DNA of 64,000 nt from Enterococcus pseudoavium NBRC 100491 (GTDB lineage Bacteria > Bacillota > Bacilli > Lactobacillales > Enterococcaceae). Positions 48,468-56,222 of this stretch are shown one piece after another. Numbering within the stretch: the stretch's first letter is position 1; every line of letters starts with the position of its first letter. The position numbers were made by a program, and so were the translations under genes. A model generated the notes under the pieces. The model worked only from the letters and a program-made list of their open reading frames with translations. It was not told the origin of the DNA and made no database searches. The stretch covers positions 62,001 to 126,000 of the forward strand of contig NZ_BCQF01000002.1 in assembly GCF_001544295.1 (NCBI RefSeq), read 5' to 3'.

Positions 48468-49007
48468 TTAATAAGTCGCGCGTGGTCCGCCAATATATTT
48501 GGGCCGGCTACGTAAAGCAGTAACGTGAGCACCACCTAATTCTTTGATAGAAGGACGAACGGGGACTTGAACGTATTTAACATGCATACCAATCGCTGTG
48601 TCACCAATATCAACACCAGCTTGAGCCACAATATGCTCAACTTCCACCGGATCACTAAATTGTTCAAAGGCAGCTACTGAACAAGATCCGCCAGCATGCA
48701 GGGCAGGTTTGACTGAAACGATTTCCCAATCCTTTTTCTCAGCAAGTGCGCGTTCTACCACCACGGCTCGATTGATATGTTCGCAACCTTGAACGGCCAA
48801 ATAGATTTGTTTAGGATCAAGGATTGCTTTCAGGCTTTCAATGACCCACTGGCCAACTTCTTGACTAGAATTTTTGCCAATAGTGCCCCCAACAATTTCA
48901 CTCGTCGTACATCCCAAAACAAAAACATCTCCAGCTTTCAAATCAGCAGCTGTTAAAACATCGGTGACAATTGTAGTTAGTTGTTCTTGTAATTGTTCTT
49001 TTTCCAT
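48468..49007 (-). CDS. UPF0340 / TIGR01440 family protein (YwlG-like)
   Basis: 179 residues. Sequence [40 protein letters not shown] and [19 protein letters not shown] is typical of the conserved UPF0340 family found across Firmicutes; biochemical role unknown. AAAGAAG lies about 9 nt before ATG 49007. It may be cotranscribed with the two vitamin genes upstream (33 bp gap). Confidence 0.88.
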   Translation of the reverse strand: MEKEQLQEQLTTIVTDVLTAADLKAGDVFVLGCTTSEIVGGTIGKNSSQEVGQWVIESLKAILDPKQIYLAVQGCEHINRAVVVERALAEKKDWEIVSVKPALHAGGSCSVAAFEQFSDPVEVEHIVAQAGVDIGDTAIGMHVKYVQVPVRPSIKELGGAHVTALRSRPKYIGGPRATY

Positions 49008-49039
49008 TTTAGATAACTTCTTTCTATATCATAATTTGT

Positions 49040-49534
49040 TTATTTGTATTGCGGATGACGTAGAACTTTTTGCAATGCGTGAAAAAGCGGAATGGTCACT
49101 GCGATTCCAAAAATATTTTGGACACAGTTGCCTGGTAGAGAGGCTAAACCGGCAGGCCAGCCATATAATAGCGCGGTTGCCAAGGCATAACCGATTATCA
49201 TAAATAAACTGGCTAATAAAAAGCCACCGCTAAGTCCTTTCCGACTAGGATATTTTGCATAAAAATAGCCTAAGATCAAGCCTTGAATGCCATGGATAAT
49301 GATCGAAAAGATCGCCCATTCAGGATAGCCAGAAATCAAATCAATCAAGCCGCCGCTTAATGCACCAACTAAGAGTCCGCCAGTAGGACCAAAGAGCATG
49401 GCAGAAGCATAAATACCGACTTCACAGAGGGTCACAAAGCCTTTTGTAGCTGGCACCGGAATAATAAACATGATGGAGAGCGTGACTGTTAAGGCGACCA
49501 TCATTGCAAGTTTGGTCATATCTTTTGTTTTCAT
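49040..49534 (-). CDS. ECF transporter substrate-binding (S) component
   Basis: 164-residue membrane protein with about five to six hydrophobic segments and the ECF S-component hallmark near its N-terminus (KDMTKLAMMVALTVTLSIMF, IPVPATKGFVTLCEVGIY, GPTGGLLVGALSGGLIDLI). It overlaps the kinase gene start-to-stop, so its cargo should be the kinase substrate: pyridoxine or hydroxymethylpyrimidine. No TPP riboswitch precedes the operon, which slightly favours a PdxU2-like vitamin B6 role. The energising EcfAAT modules are not in the window. Confidence 0.8.
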   Translation of the reverse strand: MKTKDMTKLAMMVALTVTLSIMFIIPVPATKGFVTLCEVGIYASAMLFGPTGGLLVGALSGGLIDLISGYPEWAIFSIIIHGIQGLILGYFYAKYPSRKGLSGGFLLASLFMIIGYALATALLYGWPAGLASLPGNCVQNIFGIAVTIPLFHALQKVLRHPQYK

Positions 49535-50328
49535 GTTGAAACCTCCGTCTCTACGCTATCGCCGAACCAAACATTTCCTTCACCATTTTTTAGGGGAAGT
49601 CCTTTTTTGATTGCTTGATAGACATATTCTTTGCTGTCTTTAACCGCTGTTAACAGCGGTTTTTCTAAAACGAGATTCGCAGAAATGGCTGATGCGAATG
49701 TGCAGCCGGCACCATTAATGGTCGTGGTAGCTAATTTAGGCTTAGAAAACCATTCAAATTGGCGACCATCATAAAATAAATCAGAAGCGTTTTTACCAGC
49801 TAGACGTTCGCCGCCTTTGATGACCACTGCGGGGGCTCCTAGATAGACGAGTTTCTTCGCTGCTTGCTCCATCTCTTCTAGTGTCGTGATCTTTTGTCGA
49901 GCTAAAAGCTCAGCTTCTTTCAAATTTGGCGTAATAATGGTTACCAAGGGGAATAGTTCGATCATTTTTTCACGGTATGTTTGACCGTAAACTTGTTCAG
50001 TTTCTTTAAAGGCCATCACTGGATCTAAAACAATCGGACCATTAAAACGCTGTAAAAATTCTTTTACGAGGGTTAATGAGTCTAGATCATGAACGAGCCC
50101 AATCTTGATCCCATTCAAATCAAGTGAGTTCTGAATCGTTTCTAATTGATCTTGTAATAATTCAGGTGGTAGATCATTGATGACAAACTGATTATTTTTG
50201 ACAACCGCGATACAAGTGATTGCCGTTAAGCCAAAAATCTGGTAATCTTCGAATGTTTTTAAATCGGATTGTAGCCCACCGCCTGCCAGCGTATCTGAAC
50301 CGGCAATCGTCAAAATTGTTTTAGCCAT
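49531..50328 (-). CDS. Pyridoxine / hydroxymethylpyrimidine kinase (PdxK/ThiD family)
   Basis: 265-residue ribokinase-fold enzyme: ILTIAGSDTLAGGGLQSDLKTF at the N-terminus, VLDPVMAFKETEQVYG, VVIKGGER, and the anion-hole motif TTTINGAGCTFASAISANL with catalytic aspartate position read as Asn-Gly-Ala-Gly-Cys (NGAGC, where many ThiD have GTGD/GAGC). Fold and partner suggest salvage phosphorylation of pyridoxine or HMP. AAGGAGG precedes the ATG. Substrate is not settled by sequence. Confidence 0.82.
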   Translation of the reverse strand: MAKTILTIAGSDTLAGGGLQSDLKTFEDYQIFGLTAITCIAVVKNNQFVINDLPPELLQDQLETIQNSLDLNGIKIGLVHDLDSLTLVKEFLQRFNGPIVLDPVMAFKETEQVYGQTYREKMIELFPLVTIITPNLKEAELLARQKITTLEEMEQAAKKLVYLGAPAVVIKGGERLAGKNASDLFYDGRQFEWFSKPKLATTTINGAGCTFASAISANLVLEKPLLTAVKDSKEYVYQAIKKGLPLKNGEGNVWFGDSVETEVST

Positions 50329-50455
50329 AAAAACCTCCTTATTTCAAATAGAAGTAAAATAAGATTCCATATTTCTTTCTGAATACTTGCCAGAAAGTTC
50401 AAAGAGCAAAATCTGTTATGAATGATTTCAATTATAGACGTGTTTTAAAAAAAAT

Positions 50456-50475
50456 AAACAGCCAATTGGTTGTTT
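50456..50475. promoter_or_regulatory. 20-bp palindrome between divergent genes, candidate operator
   Basis: AAACAGCCAATTGGTTGTTT is palindromic with one mismatched position. It lies in the 232-bp gap between the divergent kinase and NAD(P)-binding genes, just upstream of a minus-strand TATAAT (50431-50436). A further plus-strand promoter candidate is TTGTTT (50507) with TAGCAT (50530). A 7-bp inverted repeat CTTTCTG/CAGAAAG lies at 50375-50397. The bound regulator is unknown. Confidence 0.5.
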
Positions 50476-50560
50476 TATAACCCATCCAATTTTCGAGGGG
50501 TATCAGTTGTTTATCTGAATAAAATAGGTTAGCATAGCGGTGGGAAAGGGGATCATTTCG

Positions 50561-51184
50561 ATGAAAATATTTATTGCTGGAGCAACTGGCCGCGTAGGTG
50601 AAGCCCTAATCAAAAATTTAGTGGCAAAGGGCCATTTTATCTATGCTGGGGCAAGACACGAAGAAACATTACAAGCAAACAACACTGTAAAACCAGTTCA
50701 TCTTGATCTTCATGGAAGTATCGACCAAATTGCTGAAACGTTATCAGATGCTGAGGCCGTCTATTTTGTTGCTGGATCAAGAGGGAAAGATTTGTTGCAA
50801 ACAGATCTTTACGGTGCAGTCAAATTGATGCAAGCAGTAGAACGACAAGGGATCAAGCGTTACATTCATTTAAGTTCGCTTTTTGCTATGCAACCAGAAA
50901 AATGGAGCACAGCCTTAACTGATTACAATATCGCTAAATTCTTTTCTGATCACTGGTTGATGGACAAAACTAGTTTAGATTATACAATACTACAACCAGG
51001 AAGCTTAAAAGAAAGTCCCGGTAGCGGGAAAATCACAACGAATATTACACAAACTTCAGAAAATTCAATTGAAAATGTTGCTACAGTATTGGCTGACTTA
51101 CTGGAGCATCAAAATACTATTAAAAAAGTGATTTTGATGGGCGACGGGGATGAACCAATCGCAAATGCCTTAAAAAAAATCTGA
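50561..51184 (+). CDS. NAD(P)-binding SDR-like protein (YwnB/YhfK type)
   Basis: 207 residues. Begins MKIFIAGATGRVGEALIKNL, a Rossmann GxTGxxG loop; IHLSSLFAMQP and DYNIAKFFSDHWL occupy the usual SDR active-site Ser and Tyr-x3-Lys-like positions (YNIAK). Atypical short SDR, probably an NAD(P)H-dependent epimerase/reductase or a redox sensor. ATG 50561 follows GAAAGGGG. Monocistronic. Confidence 0.85.
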   Translation: MKIFIAGATGRVGEALIKNLVAKGHFIYAGARHEETLQANNTVKPVHLDLHGSIDQIAETLSDAEAVYFVAGSRGKDLLQTDLYGAVKLMQAVERQGIKRYIHLSSLFAMQPEKWSTALTDYNIAKFFSDHWLMDKTSLDYTILQPGSLKESPGSGKITTNITQTSENSIENVATVLADLLEHQNTIKKVILMGDGDEPIANALKKI

Positions 51185-51191
51185 AAAAGGC

Positions 51192-51227
51192 AGCCACTCA
51201 GTAAAAGCCTATTCTGAGTGGCTTTTC
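51192..51227 (+). terminator. Intrinsic terminator of the SDR-like gene
   Basis: AGCCACTCAG pairs with CTGAGTGGCT, followed by TTTTC. Confidence 0.8.
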
Positions 51228-51345
51228 AATTTTAAAAATTCACTGACAAACAAAAATATAAAATTATTTCTTAGTCAATCCTGTGACTTAATGATAAAAT
51301 AAGACATACTTACCTAATAATTCGGTAATTAAAAGGAGTAAGCTG

Positions 51346-51957
51346 ATGAATCTTCAAACTATTTCTGATCTTAGCGAAGAGGGGGTTCAAATGATTCAAA
51401 GAAGAAAAATTGCGAATTACTATATGAAAAAGCACGGTTTTGCCAAAAAAGAAGCTTACGAAACAGCGGACAAGACTCAACCCGAGTTTGTTGAAGCACG
51501 CAATCTCTATCTCGCTCTATTTCAAGAATCAAAGCCGAACTTTGCAGATCGAACTGAAAAAGAGAAAGCTTTGAGGGTTTATCAAGTATTCAGTACAATC
51601 GCCTTAGTCTGCTTTGTCATGTGGTTATTTAATAATGATTATCTAAGTAATTTTCGTGTGACGGATAATTTTCTTTTACTTGCTTTGGTGATCAATCTAG
51701 TAATAACGAGTTACTTTGATGAAAAAGTTACCGAACGAATCCATCTGCGGAAAACTAAAGAGCTTTTCCGTCATGAGCCGGAATCATTGCAAAAGCTAGC
51801 GCAAGTAGAAGAGATCAAGCGGAATATCTTTCGTGCAGAACATCGTGGCTTAAAATTGATTAAAGATCAAAATGAAGCTGAAAAACAACCACAAATTCAA
51901 AAATCCAATCGTGTGTTAGAGAGACTCAAAACATTTCATAATAAAATTAGAAAATAG
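51346..51957 (+). CDS. Unknown membrane protein with two central helices
   Basis: 203 residues, not recognised. A charged N-terminus (about 1-78), two hydrophobic segments (about 84-101 and 108-124), and a long charged C-terminal helix region (EKVTERIHLRKTKELFRHEPESLQKLAQ, then Lys/Arg-rich). Both ends probably face the cytoplasm. AAAAGGAG precedes ATG 51346. A TAAAAT at 51295-51300 is a possible -10. Confidence 0.7.
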   Translation: MNLQTISDLSEEGVQMIQRRKIANYYMKKHGFAKKEAYETADKTQPEFVEARNLYLALFQESKPNFADRTEKEKALRVYQVFSTIALVCFVMWLFNNDYLSNFRVTDNFLLLALVINLVITSYFDEKVTERIHLRKTKELFRHEPESLQKLAQVEEIKRNIFRAEHRGLKLIKDQNEAEKQPQIQKSNRVLERLKTFHNKIRK

Positions 51958-51996
51958 CCTAGAGCGTATGGATCAATGACGTGAAAGGCTATTTTT
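51953..51996 (+). terminator. Probable terminator with a long loop
   Basis: ATAGCCT pairs with AGGCTAT across about 25 nt, followed by seven T. The stem overlaps the stop codon. Confidence 0.6.
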
Positions 51997-52055
51997 TTGC
52001 TTTTGGAATATTAGAAATAGCGTACTTAGGCTGCTTGATGAATAGTAAACCTTGC

Positions 52056-52084
52056 TTGACAGAAACTATTTTCAAAGTTATTGT
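52056..52084 (+). promoter_or_regulatory. Promoter of the truncated Rrf2 gene
   Basis: TTGACA (52056-52061), 17-bp spacer, TATTGT (52079-52084). It appears intact though the gene behind it is broken. Confidence 0.6.
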
Positions 52085-52119
52085 GGATATATTATGTCGT
52101 TAATTGATAGGGGCTTAAA

Positions 52120-52305
52120 ATGAATTTTACTAAAGCAACGAATATGGGGATACACGTTATGACCTATTTAGTTCAAAATGATTCAAAGAAACAAAATATG
52201 AGCATTCATGATTTATCTAATCGATTCAATGTGTCATCTTCTTATCTTTCTAAAATTTTGGCAAAGCTATCAAAAGCGAAGCTCATCTACATACGAGGGT
52301 GGTAA
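52120..52305 (+). pseudogene. Truncated Rrf2-family regulator (N-terminal half only)
   Basis: 61 residues: MNFTKATNMGIHVMTYLVQN, then HDLSNRFNVSSSYLSKILAKLSKAKLIYIRGW and stop. This is the winged-helix DNA-binding half of an Rrf2 regulator (NsrR/CymR/IscR type), normally about 130-150 residues with RGxxGG(Y/F) and a C-terminal sensor region. Frame and similarity end at the wing, precisely where a different coding sequence begins in another frame. Promoter and start look sound, so a truncated DNA-binding peptide could still be made. Confidence 0.75.
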
Positions 52306-52588
52306 TATTCATATAGGGTCAGAACTCTATTCATTATTTAGAAAAGCTAGATTAGACGTGATAGATTATAAAGAAGAATTAGTTATCCAAACGCCAGAAA
52401 CAGGCAGTGACTTGGCTTGGTTAACAAACATAATGCTTCCAAGAATAATTAAAAGCGGTGCTACTACGGATAAAATACTAGATACTGGCAAGCTTGAAAA
52501 AAAATTACAAGAAGAAATAGCGCAGGCCAATACGGGCTTCATTCGAGATACTAATTTTGGGATATGCGGTGTTATTAATCAGTCATAA
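52298..52588 (+). pseudogene. C-terminal remnant of a class I SAM methyltransferase
   Basis: From 52298 in the +1-shifted frame the sequence reads GGNIHIGSELYSLFRKARLD, then an acidic tail VIDYKEELVIQTPETGSDLA, and ends TGFIRDTNFGICGVINQS. This resembles the end of small-molecule SAM methyltransferases (x-I-G-x-x-L-x-x-L-F-x-x-A-G-L), not an Rrf2 C-terminus. It lacks the SAM-binding motif and any ribosome site. Best explained as the tail of a neighbouring gene joined to rrf2 by deletion. Family assignment is tentative. Confidence 0.55.
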
Positions 52589-52974
52589 CAGTTATTTTAT
52601 TATTTAGTATCCAATAAATGAAAAGATTGTAAATCTGAATTTATTCGTCAAAAAAAACGAATTTATCAAAGAGCTTGTTTTTAAAACACATACAATTCGA
52701 ATCATGATGCGTCAAATTATGGTTTGCTGTAAAATTTTTTTAACAACTACTTTTAAACAGATTTTTTATACTACAAATAAACAATTCATGTCATGGTATG
52801 AATTGGATTTAAACTAGTCAAAGCCGGTTGGAAACGAACGAATGATTACAGATTGTTCTAAAAATATTAAAAAAAGCAGACAATTTGTAATCAAACAGTA
52901 AGAGAGCCAAGAGCGTTAGAACTAAATAAAAGAAACAAGCTGACTCGTTCAAATGTTTCTTTTCTTAGCATTTA
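52589..52974. other. Gene-free A/T-rich stretch before dif
   Basis: No credible coding frame on either strand. It contains a perfect 8-bp inverted repeat CAATTCAT/ATGAATTG (52782-52805), a hairpin AGAAACA/TGTTTCT followed by TTTCTT (52931-52965), and ATTCGT/ACGAAT arms near 52645-52665. It looks like degraded sequence in the terminus region. Confidence 0.5.
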
Positions 52975-53002
52975 ACTTCGCATAATGTATATTATGTAAA
53001 CT
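52975..53002 (+). other. dif-like chromosome dimer resolution site
   Basis: A 28-bp element: ACTTCGCATAA, centre TGTA, TATTATGTAAACT. From memory the B. subtilis dif site differs at only four positions, all in the left arm or centre; the right arm TATTATGTAAACT is identical. Arms CATAAT/ATTATG are symmetric, as expected for XerC and XerD binding. Coding direction switches around this point, as expected at a terminus. It does not resemble the streptococcal difSL/XerS type. Confidence 0.82.
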
Positions 53003-53021
53003 AAAATAAAAAAATTATAAA

Positions 53022-53063
53022 AAGTTACTAAGCTTAGCTCTATTCAACTAAGCTTAGTAACTT
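53022..53063. terminator. Long perfect-stem terminator next to dif
   Basis: AAGTTACTAAGCTTAG (53022-53037) and CTAAGCTTAGTAACTT (53048-53063) are perfectly complementary over 16 bp. On the minus strand the stem is followed by TTTTTATAATTTTTTTATTTT, terminating the AhpD-like gene; on the plus strand GTTGTCTTTTT follows. Confidence 0.85.
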
Positions 53064-53123
53064 GTTGTCTTTTTAGTCTTGTAAAGTAAAGAAAATGATC
53101 CGTTCAGTGCTTTCAAGTATAAT

Positions 53124-53471
53124 TTAGAGTTCCAATTGGTCTATTGTTTTGATTGCCAAACGAGCATTTGGATACAAAACTGAACCACTGCCGATAATTG
53201 CCAATTTAATCACTTCAATAATTTCTGCTCTAGTGACTCCAGCTTTTTTGCATTCTTGCAAATGATAAATAATACATTCATCACAACGTGTAGTCAAAGA
53301 AATCGTTAGCCCAATCAGTTCTTTCGTCTTTTTATCAAGGGCATCATTCGCTTGATACGTCTCAGTTTCTAAGTTCGCGAAATTTTGAAAGAACTCATCT
53401 TCTTGTTTAAGCAACTCATTTAAATCCGTTCTCTCTTGATTTAATCGTTGGAAATCAATCTTTTTAGACAT
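53124..53471 (-). CDS. Carboxymuconolactone decarboxylase / AhpD-like protein
   Basis: 115 residues. The AhpD core TRCDECIIYHLQECKKAGVTRAEIIEVI contains the CxxC pair (CDEC) and conserved histidine of alkylhydroperoxidase-type proteins. It is therefore more likely a thiol peroxidase-like redox protein than a true decarboxylase. AAGGAG precedes ATG 53471. Own promoter at 53552-53580. Confidence 0.9.
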   Translation of the reverse strand: MSKKIDFQRLNQERTDLNELLKQEDEFFQNFANLETETYQANDALDKKTKELIGLTISLTTRCDECIIYHLQECKKAGVTRAEIIEVIKLAIIGSGSVLYPNARLAIKTIDQLEL

Positions 53472-53551
53472 ATGAAACTCCTTTTTATTCTAGTGTCTCG
53501 GTTTATCATGCTCCAAAGGAAACGTTATCAAAACATCCGAGCTTTAAAGTA

Positions 53552-53580
53552 ATTATAATAATCTTTTTATAAGACTACAA
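53552..53580 (-). promoter_or_regulatory. Promoter of the AhpD-like gene
   Basis: Minus-strand TTGTAG (53575-53580), 17-bp spacer, TATAAT (53552-53557). Confidence 0.65.
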
Positions 53581-53696
53581 GACTATCTATAGAAGCACTT
53601 GCTACTATTAGCCTTGTAAAAGTTGATTATTGAATTTTCGATATTTCTGACAGGCTTACTGCACTTTATTTTGAAGACTGTAACTAAAATAACTAG

Positions 53697-53831
53697 TTGA
53701 AAAATATTTTTTTAAAAAAAGTTTTTTTCGTTGCTTTTTGTCTAGGTATAGTTTTAGGCTGGCTTAAAAATCTTCATGTTATAGCACCGCTATGTTTATT
53801 AAGAATTGTTTATATTCCGTTAAAAAGCTAA
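53697..53831 (+). pseudogene. Possible remnant of a membrane transporter N-terminus
   Basis: Within the 465-bp gap before ltaS a TTG-started frame encodes 44 residues including VFFVAFCLGIVLGWL, then LHVIAPLCLLRIVYIPLKS. This pattern (hydrophobic G-I-V-L-G-x-L, then I-x-P-L, L-x-R, I-x-x-P-L) resembles the first helices of dicarboxylate/amino-acid:cation symporters. No Shine-Dalgarno, no remaining gene. Similarity is impressionistic. Confidence 0.3.
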
Positions 53832-53871
53832 GAGAAATGCTGTATTATCAATCAATTCAGCGTAGATTGGT

Positions 53872-53900
53872 TTGACCTTCTATTTAAAAACCGATAAACT
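53872..53900 (+). promoter_or_regulatory. Promoter of ltaS-type gene
   Basis: TTGACC (53872-53877), 17-bp spacer, TAAACT (53895-53900), 37 bp before the start codon. Confidence 0.72.
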
Positions 53901-53936
53901 ATTCAAGTATATGAAAATAATTAAAAGGAGCATGAA

Positions 53937-56036
53937 ATGTCTCGTTTAAAAAAATATAGTGTGTTTTTCCAAACGCGAATTGGCTTTTTTAGTTTGCTGA
54001 TTGGGTTGCTTTGGCTGAAAAATATGTTTGCTTATGTCGTTGATTTTCACTTAGGGATTCAAAGTTTCATGCAATTCTTTATTTTGATCATTAATCCTTT
54101 GAGTGTCTCTATGATCTTACTTAGCCTAGGCCTTTTTATTAAACGACCTAAAGTTGCCTATACAACGCTGTTTGTCATTTATGCCATACTGACAATTTGG
54201 CTATTTTCCAACGCGGTTTATTATCGGGAATTTACGGATTTTATCACGATCAATACCCTGCTTGGAGCTGGTCAAGTTTCAACTGGTTTAGGGGAAAGCG
54301 CCGTTCGTTTGTTTCGCTGGTATGATATCGTTTATATTGTGGATCTGTTCATCTTACCGCTACTTTTCTTTAAAAATAGAAGAAAGCTAGATCCAGAATA
54401 TCCGCGTTTTCGTAAAGCTGCTGCTTTGACGGCCTTATCTTTACTAATCGGCAGTGGAAATATTTTTCTGTCTGAGATCGATCGTTCAGGTTTACTGAGT
54501 CGGCAATTTTCTCGAGAAAATTTAGTGAAATATTTAGGTGTTAATGCCTTTACTTTATATGATAGTTACCAGACGTATCAAAACAACCAAATTCGGGCCG
54601 AAGCTAGCCCAACTGATCTAAAAGAAGTTGAAAATTACGTTAAAGGTCACTACGCTGAACCGAATGATTCAATGTTCGGGATCGCTGAAGGAAAAAATGT
54701 GGTCTATATTCACTTAGAAAGTTTTCAACAATTTTTGCTCGATTACCAATTAACGGATGAAAATGGTGTGGCTCACACGGTAACGCCATTTTTAAATAGT
54801 CTGTATCACGGAGAAAGCACGTATAGCTTCGATAACTTTTTCCATCAAGTTAAAGCCGGTAAAACTTCTGATGCGGAAACTTTGATGGAAAACTCCTTAT
54901 TTGGTTTAAATCAAGGAGCATTATTTACCCAAATGGGTGATAAAAATACCTTTGAAGCAGCACCAAATATTTTGAAACAAAAAGCTGGTTATACGTCTGC
55001 TGTTTTTCATGGTCATTCAGCTTCCTTTTGGAATCGCGACAAAACCTATAAACATTTGGGTTTTGAATATTTCTTTGACTCTTCTTATTATGATATTAAT
55101 GATGAGAATTCTTTCCAATATGGCATGCACGACAAACCATTCTTGAATCAATCGGTTCAATACTTGGAACATCTGCAGCAGCCTTTTTATGCAAAATTTA
55201 TTACGGTATCTAATCACTATCCTTATTCACAATTCAAAAATGATGAAGACGGCTTCCCTTTGGCCAATACTAAGGATGAAACGATCAATGGTTATTTTGC
55301 GACTGCTAATTACTTAGATACAGCCTTAAAAGAATTTTTCGATTATATGAAAGCCAGTGGTCTCTATGACAACTCAATTTTTGTCTTGTATGGTGATCAT
55401 TATGGAATTTCAAATACTAGAAATAAAGAATTAGCGCCTTTATTAGGCAAAGATTCAGCAAATTGGACCGATTATGATAATGCTCAATTGCAACGTGTAC
55501 CATTCATGATCCACGTACCTGGCGCAACAAACGGGGGGATCAATCATACCTATGGCGGTCAAGTTGATGCGCTCCCTACCCTGTTACACCTATTAGGCGT
55601 CGACTCTAAGCAATATTTACAACTAGGACAAGATTTATTCTCACCTGAACACAAGCAAGTCGTCGCTTTTCGGGATGGTGATTTTATTACGCCGCAATAT
55701 ACTTTCTATGGCGGTAAAATGTATGACAACCAAACGGCTCAAGTGATTGATGAACCGACAGCGGACCAGGAAAAGCTTTTTCTTGAATTAAATAAAACGG
55801 TTGATCAGCAATTGATTACATCGGATAAAATCAATAATGGTGATTTATTACGTTACTACCAAGACAGCGGCTTGACTCCAATCAGTCCAAGTACCTTTGA
55901 TTATCGAGAACAAAAGGCCCGGCTAGAAGCCATCGAACGCCAAAAAGGGGCGTCTTCAACTAGCCTGTATAGTGATCATAACCAAAAATCAACGGTCGGT
56001 TTGTACAAAACGAAAACGTATCAGCAATATGAATAA
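53937..56036 (+). CDS. ltaS: LTA synthase family protein
   Basis: 699 residues. Five membrane segments (within residues 15-185) then an extracellular sulfatase-fold domain. Catalytic threonine T310 in AGKTSDAETLMENSLFGL; metal ligands in VYIHLESFQQFLLDYQ and YGDHYGISN; FYAKFITVSNHYPYS. It polymerises glycerol phosphate from phosphatidylglycerol into lipoteichoic acid. AAAAGGAG precedes ATG 53937. The C-terminal tail (about 640-699) is longer than the minimal enzyme. Enterococci often carry paralogues, so main or secondary synthase cannot be told. Confidence 0.92.
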   Translation: MSRLKKYSVFFQTRIGFFSLLIGLLWLKNMFAYVVDFHLGIQSFMQFFILIINPLSVSMILLSLGLFIKRPKVAYTTLFVIYAILTIWLFSNAVYYREFTDFITINTLLGAGQVSTGLGESAVRLFRWYDIVYIVDLFILPLLFFKNRRKLDPEYPRFRKAAALTALSLLIGSGNIFLSEIDRSGLLSRQFSRENLVKYLGVNAFTLYDSYQTYQNNQIRAEASPTDLKEVENYVKGHYAEPNDSMFGIAEGKNVVYIHLESFQQFLLDYQLTDENGVAHTVTPFLNSLYHGESTYSFDNFFHQVKAGKTSDAETLMENSLFGLNQGALFTQMGDKNTFEAAPNILKQKAGYTSAVFHGHSASFWNRDKTYKHLGFEYFFDSSYYDINDENSFQYGMHDKPFLNQSVQYLEHLQQPFYAKFITVSNHYPYSQFKNDEDGFPLANTKDETINGYFATANYLDTALKEFFDYMKASGLYDNSIFVLYGDHYGISNTRNKELAPLLGKDSANWTDYDNAQLQRVPFMIHVPGATNGGINHTYGGQVDALPTLLHLLGVDSKQYLQLGQDLFSPEHKQVVAFRDGDFITPQYTFYGGKMYDNQTAQVIDEPTADQEKLFLELNKTVDQQLITSDKINNGDLLRYYQDSGLTPISPSTFDYREQKARLEAIERQKGASSTSLYSDHNQKSTVGLYKTKTYQQYE

Positions 56037-56040
56037 GATA

Positions 56041-56077
56041 AAAAAGGTGTGACAAAAATCTTGTCATACCTTTTTTA
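56041..56077. terminator. Terminator of the ltaS-type gene
   Basis: GGTGTGACAA pairs with TTGTCATACC, flanked by an A-run and TTTTTT. Confidence 0.88.
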
Positions 56078-56170
56078 TCGAATATATGGTGTTCCGAAAA
56101 TAACTTCTTCGGAAATAAGCCAAAACTTCTCGAAGCTGACCACTTTTCTTACATAGTCCATGACGAATTT

Positions 56171-56206
56171 AGAGGGAAGAATCAGTGACAACTGATTCTT
56201 CCCTCT
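56171..56206. repeat. Perfect 16-bp inverted repeat downstream of the MutS2-like gene
   Basis: AGAGGGAAGAATCAGT and ACTGATTCTTCCCTCT are perfectly complementary around GACA. Neither exit has a T-run, so it is not a standard intrinsic terminator; it may protect the 3' end of the minus-strand mRNA. Confidence 0.65.
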
Positions 56207-56222
56207 ATTCTAAGTATGTTTT

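Noticed and set aside
49531-50560. TPP riboswitch upstream of the kinase/ECF pair
   Set aside because: Neither CTGAGA nor ACCTGA core motifs occur on the relevant strand.
52630-52810. Inverted repeats near 52645-52665 and 52782-52805 as insertion-sequence ends
   Set aside because: No transposase, no target duplication and no matching terminal repeats at a distance.
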